64,000 nt of DNA from Alphaproteobacteria bacterium GWC2_42_16 (GTDB lineage Bacteria > Pseudomonadota > Alphaproteobacteria > UBA9655): the NCBI GenBank assembly GCA_001767835.1, contig MEMA01000052.1:69753-133752 (forward strand), read 5' to 3'. Positions 42,985 through 53,399 of this stretch are shown piece after piece. Positions within the stretch are counted from its first letter, which is position 1. Each line of letters begins with the position of its first letter. The notes below the pieces were generated by a model. It was not told where the DNA came from and did not search any database. It worked only from the letters and a program-made list of their open reading frames with translations. The translations under genes were made by a program, and so were the position numbers.

Positions 42985-45142
42985 ACTTGGAAATCTTTTC
43001 ATAGCCCTCGCCATAGGATTTTCAGTCGTACAAATGGGGGCCTCCTTTTATGGTGTTCAAACAAGAAAGAAACGCTACCTTGCCCTTGGAAAAACCGCTG
43101 CTCTCATGCAAGGGATTTTTATTGGAGGCGCTTTTCTGACATTAATGATTGCCTTTTTCATATGCGATTTTTCTCTTCTTGTTGTTGTCCTTCATGATCA
43201 TTCTCAGCTTCCCTGGTATTATCGCCTTGCTGCGAGCTGGGGCCAACATGAAGGATCTTTACTTCTTTTTGTAGGAATTCTATCGGGAGTTGCTGTGGCT
43301 TTTTCTCTAGTCCTTAAAGACCCTTATATCAGAGCCCGCGCCCTTACCTTTCAAGGGCTTCTTGTTTTTTGTTTTCTCCTCTTTTTATGGCTTACGTCAA
43401 ACCCCTTTACTCTTCTTCCTTTTTCCCTTCCTGAAGGGCAATCTCTTAACCCTCTCCTTCAAGATAAAAGTCTCCTCATCCATCCCCCCTTCCTTTATCT
43501 TGGCTATGTGGGTTTTTCTGCTCCCTTTTCCCTTGCGCTCGCAGCTCTTTGGGGACAGATGGATGGAGAGGAATGGGCCACTCTTACCCGCCCTTGGGTC
43601 TTAGTTGCGTGGTCTTTTCTCACCCTTGGAATTACGTTCGGCAGTTGGTGGGCTTACTATGAACTCGGGTGGGGAGGATGGTGGTTTTGGGATCCTGTGG
43701 AAAATGCTTCGCTCATGCCATGGCTTGCAGGCACAGCCCTCTTGCATGTTCTCCGAACTCAATCCTTTTATCGGTGGAGTTTGTTTCTCAGTATTCTAAC
43801 TTTTGGGTTCAGTCTTTTGGGGACTTTCTTAGTGCGTTCAGGGGTTATCACTTCTGTTCATTCCTTTGCACAAGATTCAGAGCGCGGAGCTTTTATGCTC
43901 TTTCTTATAGGAGGACTTATGGGCTTTGCTCTTTTTCTCTGGACATGGAGATCTCCCCATTTTAAAAGTCCGTCTCTAAACTTATTTTCTCGAGAGGGAC
44001 TTCTTTTCTTCACTTCATTACTGCTTAGTGTGGGACTTGCTACCCTTTGTTTCGGAACCCTTTATCCTCTTTTGAGTGAAGGAATCTGGAATGAAAAAGT
44101 TGCTGTGGGTGCTCCTTATTTTAACCAAACCCTTGTCCCGCTTCTTATGCCGTCTCTTTTTTTGATACCCATAGGAGCCCTTTTAAGAAAGGAAAAAACA
44201 TCCCTTTTTCAGCTCCTTATCCTTCCTTTGACTGGCAGCCTTGGCGCACTCGTTTTCCTACTTTACATTTATTCTACCCTTGTTTTGTGGACTTTACTAG
44301 GATGTGTATTGGCCATTTGGATCCTGATTGGAAGCCTGGAAGCCTTTCTGCGAAAGCGTTTGAGCATTGGCCCAACTCTCGCGCATATGGGTGTTGGCCT
44401 CTCTCTTCTCGGCATCAGTGTAGGGGGCGGTTTACGTCATGATGAAACCAAAGTTCTTCAGCCAAAAGAAAGTCTTAGCATTGGCAATAGAACCCTGACT
44501 CTTCAGGAGGTCACCCAGGGAAAAGGGTCAACCTATCTTTATGAGAAGGCCATACTTACTTCAGAGGGAAGCACATTGACGCCTGAAAAAAGGCTTTATC
44601 AACCTCAAAATTCTCTCATCAGTGAAACAGCCGTTTTAACCAATGGACTCTCAGATCTTTATGTTATATTGGGCCCCTATCAAGGAAATAACCGTTGGCT
44701 AATTCGAGTCTCCATCATACCACTCGCGCCCTGGATTTGGATAGGGGGACTTTTGATGGCGTTTGGTGCTTTTGTCTCTCTTCTCAGCCGCAAAAAATTG
44801 CTGGTTTTTTTTCTGCTCTTTGCACCGCTTCCCGCCTTTTCAATTGAGACGGCAAACGATTTTTATCGTGAGGTTCGCTGCCCTGTCTGTGCTGGCCAAT
44901 CCATTGCTGATTCTGAAACACCTGCAGCCCAATCTTTAAAAGAATTTATTTCTAGAGAGTTACAAAAAGGGGAATCACCAGAAAGTATCCGAGAGGAACT
45001 GCGTCAAAGGTATGGAACAGACATTCTCTTCCGTCCCCCCATGAATCAAAAAACCCTATTTCTATGGGGCCTTCCCTTTGCTCTTTTTTTCCTTATCCTT
45101 ATAGGGTTTTTATGGAAAGCATTTTATTCCCGTACGAGATAA
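42974..45142 (+). CDS. ccmF: CcmF-CcmH fusion, heme lyase
   Basis: 722 aa; WWD domain ELGWGGWWFWDPVENASLMPW, then C-terminal CcmH domain FYREVRCPVCAGQSIADSETPAAQSL..FISRELQKGES...YGTDILFRPP. Confidence 0.93.
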   Translation: MLGELGNLFIALAIGFSVVQMGASFYGVQTRKKRYLALGKTAALMQGIFIGGAFLTLMIAFFICDFSLLVVVLHDHSQLPWYYRLAASWGQHEGSLLLFVGILSGVAVAFSLVLKDPYIRARALTFQGLLVFCFLLFLWLTSNPFTLLPFSLPEGQSLNPLLQDKSLLIHPPFLYLGYVGFSAPFSLALAALWGQMDGEEWATLTRPWVLVAWSFLTLGITFGSWWAYYELGWGGWWFWDPVENASLMPWLAGTALLHVLRTQSFYRWSLFLSILTFGFSLLGTFLVRSGVITSVHSFAQDSERGAFMLFLIGGLMGFALFLWTWRSPHFKSPSLNLFSREGLLFFTSLLLSVGLATLCFGTLYPLLSEGIWNEKVAVGAPYFNQTLVPLLMPSLFLIPIGALLRKEKTSLFQLLILPLTGSLGALVFLLYIYSTLVLWTLLGCVLAIWILIGSLEAFLRKRLSIGPTLAHMGVGLSLLGISVGGGLRHDETKVLQPKESLSIGNRTLTLQEVTQGKGSTYLYEKAILTSEGSTLTPEKRLYQPQNSLISETAVLTNGLSDLYVILGPYQGNNRWLIRVSIIPLAPWIWIGGLLMAFGAFVSLLSRKKLLVFFLLFAPLPAFSIETANDFYREVRCPVCAGQSIADSETPAAQSLKEFISRELQKGESPESIREELRQRYGTDILFRPPMNQKTLFLWGLPFALFFLILIGFLWKAFYSRTR

Positions 45143-45158
45143 GGACCCCTACCCATCC

Positions 45159-45593
45159 TTAAGGAGCAATGCTAATCCCCGGACTTGTGGAGCCCGTAAG
45201 ATTACTTGGCGTAAATTTAAGACCGTAATCGCCTTCCTGGCTTGTATGTATCTCTGTACTTCCACTAATTGTAAATGTCACTTTTTTGTTATCTATTTGA
45301 TCTTTGGTTATCGTACCTGTTCTTCCCATCGTAAGTTTAAATTTTCCGTCTTTCGTTTGAAAAACCATTTGAAACGGATAGCCTGGATGCCAAGATGATG
45401 ATACCAATACATAGCCACGAAGGAACTGCCATTCTTGAGCTGGGGGTGGGGTTATTGGTGATACGTTTTTCCATCCATTAACGTTACTTCTTCCATCCCA
45501 ATTTATAAGATCTACAGCTGGAATAGTGTCAGCAACCACAGCTTTCGTTCCCAAAATCAGTCCCAATAAAGCCATTAAAAATATTTTTTTCAT
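45159..45593 (-). CDS. secreted hypothetical protein
   Basis: 144 aa with signal peptide MKKIFLMALLGLILGTKAVVADT; GGAG-type region before ATG; no recognised family. Confidence 0.7.
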   Translation of the reverse strand: MKKIFLMALLGLILGTKAVVADTIPAVDLINWDGRSNVNGWKNVSPITPPPAQEWQFLRGYVLVSSSWHPGYPFQMVFQTKDGKFKLTMGRTGTITKDQIDNKKVTFTISGSTEIHTSQEGDYGLKFTPSNLTGSTSPGISIAP

Positions 45594-45819
45594 GATGATT
45601 CTCCCTCAAATTTTTATAGTGAAAATACTATCAGCTTTTTCAGAAAAAAAAGAAAATAACGAGGCAATTGCAAAATCGCATTGGATCCTCGGCTAAGCAC
45701 TCCTAATGTTTCTCTTCGAGAAACAAAGGATTGCTTGCCAAGGAGGACGCAGTGTATGATAGGCTATGCTCCAATTTAGGGTAGAGTAGATCTGAAAAGG
45801 AAGGCAGGAAAAAGCTCGT

Positions 45820-46827
45820 ATGCGGCCCTTACTTAAACAATCTTTAGAGACTACTTCTCCAGGGCTGCAACCTTTACTCGCTCTTTTGCAGGCTCAATTA
45901 AAGTCTGTTAATAGTTGTATCCTCGAAAAAATGGAAAGCTCCGTTTCTTTGATTCCCCAGATTGCAGGCTACCTCATTTCTTTGGGAGGGAAACGCTTGC
46001 GGCCTCTCCTTACCCTCTCCTCAGCTGAGCTCTGTGGATACCGTGGAACACGACATATTGCTCTAGCGGCTTGTGTAGAATTTATTCATACGGCTACCCT
46101 TCTTCATGATGATGTGGTTGATGAAAGCATGCTACGTCGTGGCATGCGCACCGCAAATTCCTTATGGAGTAATAAGGAAAGTGTCCTTGTGGGGGATTTT
46201 CTTTTTAGCCGAGCTTTTGAGCTGATGGTAGCCGATGGTTCCTTAGAGATTTTAAACATTTTGTCACATGCCTCCTCTGCCATTTCTGAAGGTGAAATCT
46301 TGCAATTAAGTATGAGCCATTCCCTTGAACTTACTCAAGACACCTACCTTAAAATCATTGAAGCAAAAACGGCGCGCCTTTTTTCAGCCGCTACGGAAGT
46401 TGGAGCTGTTATTGCAAATGCGCCCGAGCCCCAAAGAAAAGCCCTCGCTCAATTTGGTCTCTCACTTGGAATTGCCTTTCAACTGATGGATGATGTGCTG
46501 GACTATACGGCAAACCAAGAACAACTCGGCAAAACTATAGGGGATGATTTCCGTGAGGGAAAGGTAACCCTTCCTATCATTCTTGCTTATCATAAAGGGA
46601 TAGGAATATCATTTTGGGAAGAGATGATTACGAAAAAAACACGGGATCAGCAGGAACTTCAGCAAGCCCTTTATCTCTTAAATAAATCAAATGCCTTGGC
46701 TGAATCCAAAGGAATGGCCGAAACTTTTGTGAAGAATGCCCTTGAATGTCTTGCTAAATTTTCTCCCTCCCCCCTCAAATCAGCCTTAGAAGAGCTGGCT
46801 CATTTTTCCCTTTATCGAGAAATGTAG
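45820..46827 (+). CDS. ispB: polyprenyl diphosphate synthase (octaprenyl type)
   Basis: LLHDDVVDESMLRRG (DDxxD) and QLMDDVLDYT. Confidence 0.95.
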   Translation: MRPLLKQSLETTSPGLQPLLALLQAQLKSVNSCILEKMESSVSLIPQIAGYLISLGGKRLRPLLTLSSAELCGYRGTRHIALAACVEFIHTATLLHDDVVDESMLRRGMRTANSLWSNKESVLVGDFLFSRAFELMVADGSLEILNILSHASSAISEGEILQLSMSHSLELTQDTYLKIIEAKTARLFSAATEVGAVIANAPEPQRKALAQFGLSLGIAFQLMDDVLDYTANQEQLGKTIGDDFREGKVTLPIILAYHKGIGISFWEEMITKKTRDQQELQQALYLLNKSNALAESKGMAETFVKNALECLAKFSPSPLKSALEELAHFSLYREM

Positions 46828-46833
46828 GCAACC

Positions 46834-47796
46834 ATGTTCAAAAAGGAATGGGGCTTTCTCTTTTTCATTTTCCTTTTCGGATTCCAAATAGCTGAGGCTG
46901 CTCCTCCTCTACGCCTTGCTGGGTCATCAGCTATTTTTCCCTTTGCCGCCCGCGTTGCTGAATATTTCCATTATAAAACCCAAGAACCAACACCATTAAT
47001 TGAAGGCCTCGGCACAGGGGCTGGCATTAAGCTTTTTTGTGAAGGAACAAGGGAACTCGATGGTGTGATGGCCTCACGCCCTTTTACAGAAACGGAACGC
47101 AAAAAATGTGAACAACAAAACATCGACTTTCAGGAGTTTAAAATTGGACAAGATGGGCTGGTTTTGATCGAAAAGAAGGGAAGCCAGTTTTTTCCCATTA
47201 GAATTGAGGATCTAAGAAGCGCCATTGCCGAGAAGGTTTTTGTGAAGGGACAGTGTCTCAAAAACCCTTATATGATATGGAGTCAAATTCAACCCTCTTT
47301 TCCTGTGCTTCCTCTTCGCATCTTAGGGCCGGCTCCTGCCTCAGGAACCTATGACGTTCTCCTTGAAAAAATTAAGGGTCCATGTGACTCTCTATTACGC
47401 CATGATGGAATTTATATTGAAGCACCAGCCAATGAGAACCTTATTATTCAAAAGGTTTTAACCGCACCCCATACGATAGGCATCATCACCTTCAGCTTCT
47501 ATGAGCAGAATAAAAATCGTATCCGAGCCCTTTCGGTAAATGGGGTTTTGCCATTCCTTAAAACAATTCAAGATGGGCACTATCCCTTAAGTCGCCCCCT
47601 TTATATCTACATAAAGCTTAATGATTTATCTGATCATTTAAACCGCCTTCTCTACATGCGTGAATTTACCTCAAATGACGCCATTGGAAAGTCAGGATAC
47701 CTTACAGAAAAGGGGCTTATTCCTCTCCCTCAATCAGAGCAACGTAACATTCAGAAAGACCTGGCTCAACTTTTTAAAACCGGGGGGTCCTCATGA
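46834..47796 (+). CDS. pstS: phosphate ABC transporter substrate-binding protein
   Basis: Signal peptide, RLAGSSAIFPFAARVAEYF, GTGAGIKLFCEG; upstream of pstC. Confidence 0.93.
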   Translation: MFKKEWGFLFFIFLFGFQIAEAAPPLRLAGSSAIFPFAARVAEYFHYKTQEPTPLIEGLGTGAGIKLFCEGTRELDGVMASRPFTETERKKCEQQNIDFQEFKIGQDGLVLIEKKGSQFFPIRIEDLRSAIAEKVFVKGQCLKNPYMIWSQIQPSFPVLPLRILGPAPASGTYDVLLEKIKGPCDSLLRHDGIYIEAPANENLIIQKVLTAPHTIGIITFSFYEQNKNRIRALSVNGVLPFLKTIQDGHYPLSRPLYIYIKLNDLSDHLNRLLYMREFTSNDAIGKSGYLTEKGLIPLPQSEQRNIQKDLAQLFKTGGSS

Positions 47797-48698
47797 GATC
47801 TCTTTGGGTTGAAAGATGTGCCAAGGTCTTTTTTTTCCTTTGTGCGGTGGGAACTGTTCTCATTTCAATTGGCATTGTCGTTTCCCTTTTAGGAGAAACT
47901 TTCCGTTTTTTTGCGCGCGTTTCTGTTTTTGATTTCCTCTTCGGACTTACATGGGCCCCCCATACTCTACCTTCTGGCGAAGAGGTCGGCTTTGGTGCTA
48001 TCCCCCTTTTTACAGGAACGCTTTTAATTACTTCCATCGCCATGGCGATTGCCTTGCCCTGTGGTACCTTAATTGCCGTTTATTTATCTGAATATGCTCG
48101 CCCCTCTCTACGCCAAGTTTTTAAACCTCTTCTCGAAACCTTGGCGGGCATCCCCACCCTGGTTTATGGTTTCTTTGCCATTACAACCTTGGCTCCTTTT
48201 TTCCAGTCTCTTGGAGACACACTCTATATAACACTTTCGAGTGAGAGTGCTTTAATTGCAGGACTTGTCATGGGAATCATGATTCTCCCTTACATGTCAT
48301 CCCTTTGTGAAGATGCCCTTCATCGTCTTCCACATAGCTTGAGGGAAGGGTCCGTTGGCCTTGGGGCAACGGCCTCGGAAACCATTTTACGCGTTCTTCT
48401 TCCTGCAGCATTTCCAAGTCTAATCGCTGCTTTTTTACTCTCTCTTTCACGTGCAATTGGAGAGACCATGATTGTGGTGATGGCAGCAGGGCTTGCTGCA
48501 AATCTCACTTTTAATCCTTTGGAAGCTGTTACAACCGTCACGGTTCAAATCGTCAATCTTCTAACAGGAGACCAAGAGTTCGACAACACAAAAACCCTGG
48601 CAGCCTTTGGACTTGGATTTGTTTTATTTATTTTGACCTTCTTTTTGAATATACTCGCCCTATATGGAATCAAACGGCATAGGAGGATTTATGGCTAA
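47793..48698 (+). CDS. pstC: phosphate ABC transporter permease PstC
   Basis: ETLAGIPTLVYGFFAITTLAPFFQ; LSRAIGETMIVVMAAGLAANLTFNPLEAVTTVT. Confidence 0.94.
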   Translation: MRSLWVERCAKVFFFLCAVGTVLISIGIVVSLLGETFRFFARVSVFDFLFGLTWAPHTLPSGEEVGFGAIPLFTGTLLITSIAMAIALPCGTLIAVYLSEYARPSLRQVFKPLLETLAGIPTLVYGFFAITTLAPFFQSLGDTLYITLSSESALIAGLVMGIMILPYMSSLCEDALHRLPHSLREGSVGLGATASETILRVLLPAAFPSLIAAFLLSLSRAIGETMIVVMAAGLAANLTFNPLEAVTTVTVQIVNLLTGDQEFDNTKTLAAFGLGFVLFILTFFLNILALYGIKRHRRIYG

Positions 48699-48927
48699 AA
48701 AACATGTCTCTAAAAAAGAGGATACTGAGAAGGTGCATCTTGAAGTTGAAAGCTGGCAGTGGGAAACAAAATCTCCCCGCATGACGTGGAAATACTGGCT
48801 TGTCATTGCGATCCTTATTGCCGTAGGAGTTTTGTTTGCCTTTGGTTTTCTCATTGTAGCCACCGTTGTGCTCATTGTAGGAATCATCCTCAATCTTGTG
48901 TTTTTCCTCTTTAGAAAGCTTTCATGA
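48691..48927 (+). CDS. small membrane protein encoded within the pst operon
   Basis: 78 aa [78 protein letters not shown]; overlaps pstC 3' end by 8 nt and pstA by ATGA. Confidence 0.8.
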   Translation: MAKKHVSKKEDTEKVHLEVESWQWETKSPRMTWKYWLVIAILIAVGVLFAFGFLIVATVVLIVGIILNLVFFLFRKLS

Positions 48928-49988
48928 CATCAAATTTAAGAAAACGGCATCGCCAGGAAAAATGGTTTCAACGCATGGGACTTTTTAGTTTATGTTTAGC
49001 CCTTCTTTTTCTTGGAATTATTTTTGGAAAAATCCTTATCACGGGGCTCCCCGCCTTTTTCAAAACAGAAATTGAAGCCAAATCCGCCCCTCAACACCTT
49101 TTAAATCCCTATGCTCAGTATGTTGATCAAGGTAAATGGACAGCCGCCTCTGATGCAGTAGATATGTATTATAAGAATGGCTACCCAGGTACTCTGTCTC
49201 CACAAGACAGCCAAAGTATAGAAGCTCTTAAATCTCAAAACAAAATTCGTCTTTCATTTAATGGGGCCTTTTTTACCCATTCAGATTCAAGTGCGCCTGA
49301 AATGGCTGGCATTTGGGGAGCCCTCCTAGGCTCTCTCCTCACACTTTTAATTACCTTTTTAACGGCGTTTCCTATAGGAATTGGAGCTGCCATTTATTTA
49401 GAAGAATTTGCTCCCAAAAATTCTCATATTTATTGGATAGAGGCCACCATAAATAATTTAGCCGCTGTTCCTTCAATCCTTTTTGGTCTTTTAGGTTTAC
49501 TTGCCTTTATCCATTTTATAGGACTCCCCCGGCCATCCGCCCTTGTTGGAGGTCTTACCCTTGGGTTGATGAGCCTACCTGTCATTGTCGTCACAACACG
49601 AGCCTCTCTTTCCGCTGTTCCCTTTGCACTTAAGGAAGCAGCTTTGGGCCTCGGTGCCACGCCGCTTCAAGTCCTTTTCCACCATGTTATCCCTTCAGCT
49701 CTTCCAGGAATTACAACCGGCGTTATCTTAAGTCTCGCTCGGGCCCTAGGAGAAACAGCACCTCTTTTGATGATTGGAATGGTGGCCTTTATTGCAACCC
49801 CTCCTTCTTCCTTCTTAGATCCCGCAACAGTTTTGCCTGTTCAAATTTTTAATTGGTCGAGAAGTCCTGAAATGGGATTTGTTGAAAATACATCTGGAGC
49901 TATTCTTGTTCTCCTTTTAATCTTGGGCCTTCTGAATGGACTTGCACTCTTTATTCGTAAAAAATTTGAGACACACCATGGCTTTTAA
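48924..49988 (+). CDS. pstA: phosphate ABC transporter permease PstA
   Basis: [56 protein letters not shown]. Confidence 0.95.
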   Translation: MTSNLRKRHRQEKWFQRMGLFSLCLALLFLGIIFGKILITGLPAFFKTEIEAKSAPQHLLNPYAQYVDQGKWTAASDAVDMYYKNGYPGTLSPQDSQSIEALKSQNKIRLSFNGAFFTHSDSSAPEMAGIWGALLGSLLTLLITFLTAFPIGIGAAIYLEEFAPKNSHIYWIEATINNLAAVPSILFGLLGLLAFIHFIGLPRPSALVGGLTLGLMSLPVIVVTTRASLSAVPFALKEAALGLGATPLQVLFHHVIPSALPGITTGVILSLARALGETAPLLMIGMVAFIATPPSSFLDPATVLPVQIFNWSRSPEMGFVENTSGAILVLLLILGLLNGLALFIRKKFETHHGF

Positions 49989-50736
49989 AATTGATGTTCA
50001 AAATTTAAATCTTTTTTACGGTGAAAAACAGGCTCTTTTCAATGTGAGCTTAGGATTGCCTGCCTCACAAACAACGGCTCTTATTGGCCCTTCCGGATGT
50101 GGGAAAAGTTCCTTCCTCCGCTGCCTCAATCGTATGAATGACGTGGTGCCTAACCTTCATCTCGAAGGAAAGGTTTTATTGGATGGCAAAGATATTTATG
50201 ATCCTTCTGTTGATGTGGTGGATTTAAGATCTCATGTGGGAATGGTGTTTCAAAAGCCTAATCCCTTCCCACGATCCATTTATGAAAATGTTGCCTATGG
50301 TCCTCGGATTCATAGACTTTTTAAAGACAAAAGCGCCCTTGATCAGATTGTTGAAAAAAGTCTAACCCGCGCTGGTCTCTGGGATGAAGTCAAAGATCGT
50401 CTCCAGCAAGCCGCGACTCGCCTTTCTGGGGGGCAACAACAACGACTTTGCATTGCTCGCGCTATTGCAGTCAACCCCAAGGTAATTCTCATGGATGAGC
50501 CTTGTTCTGCCCTTGACCCTATTGCAACGGCAAAAATCGAAGAATTAATTGATGAATTGCGAGAAAAATTTACTCTTGTTATTGTGACTCATAATCTTCA
50601 ACAAGCCGCACGCATTTCACAGAAAACGGCGTTCTTTCACAGCGGTTATCTTGTGGAAGCTGGTGAAACAGGCGAACTCTTTACAACACCAAAAGATGAA
50701 CGAACCCAAGGCTATATTACAGGACGATACGGATGA
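49978..50736 (+). CDS. pstB: phosphate ABC transporter ATP-binding protein
   Basis: [39 protein letters not shown]. Confidence 0.97.
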   Translation: MAFKIDVQNLNLFYGEKQALFNVSLGLPASQTTALIGPSGCGKSSFLRCLNRMNDVVPNLHLEGKVLLDGKDIYDPSVDVVDLRSHVGMVFQKPNPFPRSIYENVAYGPRIHRLFKDKSALDQIVEKSLTRAGLWDEVKDRLQQAATRLSGGQQQRLCIARAIAVNPKVILMDEPCSALDPIATAKIEELIDELREKFTLVIVTHNLQQAARISQKTAFFHSGYLVEAGETGELFTTPKDERTQGYITGRYG

Positions 50737-51422
50737 TACAGCACATTGTTAAAGCATATGATGAAGAGCTTAAAAAACTTCATGATCTCATCAGGTATAT
50801 GGGTGAATTAACCCTTTCTCAAATAAATAAGGCTATTCAATCCATCGTGGATCGGGATGCTGAGTTAGCTAGAGAGGTTATTTCCGAGGATCAAAAAATT
50901 AACCTCCTTGAAATCAGGGTGGATGAACTAGCCACACGAATCCTCGCCCTTCGTCAACCCGTGGCTTCTGATTTAAGGACAGTCATTGCCTCTCTTAAAA
51001 TTTCAAACCAAGTGGAAAGAATTGCTGACTATGCCGCCAATATAGCCAAGTTTAGCTTAAACTTGCAAAAATTACCTTCCTTCGAAGAAGTTGAGGGGCT
51101 CCCCATCCTTATTGAAATACCAAAGCAAATGATCGAATCAGCCCTTATTGCGTTTGAAAAAGCAGATCTAAATCTTGCGATAAAAGTTTGGCATATGGAC
51201 TCTGAGGTCGATAAGCTCTATAAAGCCTATCTTCAAAACCTGTTTGCAGCTATGATTGCGGATCCCAAAAATGTGAATCCTTGCACCCAGCTTTTGTTTG
51301 CAGCAAAAAACATTGAAAGAATCGGCGATCAATCACAAAATATAGCGGAAGCCGTCTATACAATGATAACAGGAAAACCTTTTCAAGAAAGCGACTTAGC
51401 AAAAAATGGTTCTAAAATCTGA
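50733..51422 (+). CDS. phoU: phosphate transport system regulator PhoU
   Basis: Two PhoU helical repeats, [12 protein letters not shown] and [16 protein letters not shown]. Confidence 0.95.
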   Translation: MIQHIVKAYDEELKKLHDLIRYMGELTLSQINKAIQSIVDRDAELAREVISEDQKINLLEIRVDELATRILALRQPVASDLRTVIASLKISNQVERIADYAANIAKFSLNLQKLPSFEEVEGLPILIEIPKQMIESALIAFEKADLNLAIKVWHMDSEVDKLYKAYLQNLFAAMIADPKNVNPCTQLLFAAKNIERIGDQSQNIAEAVYTMITGKPFQESDLAKNGSKI

Positions 51423-52665
51423 ATTTTTAAAGACCCTTCAAGATCGCGGGTTTATTTACCAAGGGACAGATCTAGAGGCCCTTGATGCCCTCCTGATCAA
51501 AGAGCGCCTTACAGCCTACATTGGGTTTGATGCAACGGCACGTAGTTTTCATGTGGGAAGCTTGATTCAGATTATGGTTCTTTATTGGCTTCAACACACA
51601 GGCCACCGCCCCATTGTCTTGATGGGAGGAGGGACAACAAAAATTGGAGATCCAACAGGAAAAGATCAATCACGGCAACTTTTAGATGATCAAGACATTC
51701 AAAAAAATATTGAAAGTCTTTCAATGGTTTTCAAACGCGTCCTCTCCTTTGGAAATGGTCCAAAGGAAGCGCTCTTATTAAACAACGCCGACTGGATTGA
51801 TACCTTAAATTATCCGTCCTTTCTCAGAGAGTATGGCATTCATTTTACTGTTAATCGTATGCTCACTTTTGAAAGCGTTCGCCAGCGCCTTGATCGTGAG
51901 TCCCCTATGACCTTCCTTGAATTTAATTATATGATCCTTCAGGGGTATGATTTTCTCGAGCTTAACAAAAAGTATAACTGTAGGCTCCAAATTGGGGGAT
52001 CAGATCAATGGGGAAATATTATCAATGGGATTGAGCTGGTTCGAAAAGTCACCCACAAAACCGTTTATGGTTTAACTACGCCACTCATTACCACAGCCAG
52101 TGGTAGCAAGATGGGGAAAACGGCTCTTGGTGCTATTTGGCTGAACGCAGACATGTTATCTCCTTATGACTACTGGCAATTTTGGCGTAACACGGAAGAC
52201 GCAGATGTAGGACGTTTCTTGCGCTTTTTCACCCTTCTCCCTCTCGATGAAATCAAGCGCCTCGAAAAACTTCAAGGGGCTGACATTAATGAAGCCAAGA
52301 AAATCTTGGCCGATCAGGCCACTACTTTTATTCATGGAGAGGCTGCGGTCAGAGAGGCTCGTGCTACGGCTCAAAAGCTTTTCGAAAGCACACAAGCTTC
52401 TCTTGATGATACTTCCCTTCCCACCCTCTTCTTGTCGGAAGAGGAGCTCAAGAAAGGCGTCTCTATCCTTGACCTTTTCTGCCGTCTTAACTTCACAAGC
52501 TCCAAAAGAGAGGCCCGGCACCTGATTGAAGGAGGTGGAGCCCGTCTCAATGATGTTTCTATTACAGATGAACTTTTTTTTCTCGATCATAAAATCTTTG
52601 AAAAGGAATCAGTTCTTAAACTTTCTGCAGGTAAAAAGAGGCATGGACTTTTAAAGAAAACATAG
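51406..52665 (+). CDS. tyrS: tyrosyl-tRNA synthetase
   Basis: FDATARSFHVGSLIQIM, GGSDQWGNI, KMGKT motif. Confidence 0.97.
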   Translation: MVLKSEFLKTLQDRGFIYQGTDLEALDALLIKERLTAYIGFDATARSFHVGSLIQIMVLYWLQHTGHRPIVLMGGGTTKIGDPTGKDQSRQLLDDQDIQKNIESLSMVFKRVLSFGNGPKEALLLNNADWIDTLNYPSFLREYGIHFTVNRMLTFESVRQRLDRESPMTFLEFNYMILQGYDFLELNKKYNCRLQIGGSDQWGNIINGIELVRKVTHKTVYGLTTPLITTASGSKMGKTALGAIWLNADMLSPYDYWQFWRNTEDADVGRFLRFFTLLPLDEIKRLEKLQGADINEAKKILADQATTFIHGEAAVREARATAQKLFESTQASLDDTSLPTLFLSEEELKKGVSILDLFCRLNFTSSKREARHLIEGGGARLNDVSITDELFFLDHKIFEKESVLKLSAGKKRHGLLKKT

Positions 52666-52745
52666 AGTTTGATTCGTATCCCATATTTCGATATATATAT
52701 TTTAATGCCGCGTTAATAAGTAACGAGCAACAAAAGGAAATAAAA

Positions 52746-53378
52746 ATGAAAATCTCTTTCTTATTCGTTTTGAGTATTATCTTAGCTTTTAGCCATTCTT
52801 CTCACGCTGTTGTCTATAACTGTCCCACAAACGACGCTACGAAATATCAAGTACAATATGCAACGGACATCGTTGGACATGAATTAGATTGTTTTTCTGA
52901 TCGTGATAATTATAACAGTGTGTACAAAAGCATATGGTTTAGGTGTGAACCGAATGAGTATGATTTACACTTGGGTAAAGACTTTACAAATAAAAAGTGT
53001 ACAACAACAGATCCGACAAAAAACTGCCTTGTAGCCTGCAACCCAAAACCAAAATTCGTTTGTCCTACGACAAAAGTATCTTGCCCAAAAAATTCAGAAA
53101 CCGAATATAATTTTTTTGGAATAAAAATTAAGGTAGATACCTACGATATAGCCTATTACACTGTAGGTACACCATCAGGACCTCACCTCAAATGTAATAA
53201 AGTTAACAGTAAAAATAAATTAAAGGGCGATTTTGGTTATGCCAGGCCAACAATAAGTTGTCCAGCAAATTGTAAAGTACAGTTGTCTCCTAACTTTAAA
53301 ACGGTGCTTGGGGTGGAGAGGTGCGAAACAGACGATCCAACTGATGGACGTTGTTATATGACTTGTGTGCCTGAATAA
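52746..53378 (+). CDS. secreted Cys-rich hypothetical protein with internal duplication
   Basis: 210 aa, signal peptide ending SHA, 14 Cys; KKCTTTDPTKNCLVACNPK matches ERCETDDPTDGRCYMTCVPE. Confidence 0.75.
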   Translation: MKISFLFVLSIILAFSHSSHAVVYNCPTNDATKYQVQYATDIVGHELDCFSDRDNYNSVYKSIWFRCEPNEYDLHLGKDFTNKKCTTTDPTKNCLVACNPKPKFVCPTTKVSCPKNSETEYNFFGIKIKVDTYDIAYYTVGTPSGPHLKCNKVNSKNKLKGDFGYARPTISCPANCKVQLSPNFKTVLGVERCETDDPTDGRCYMTCVPE

Positions 53379-53399
53379 GAAACACTTTAAGAGAAAGCC

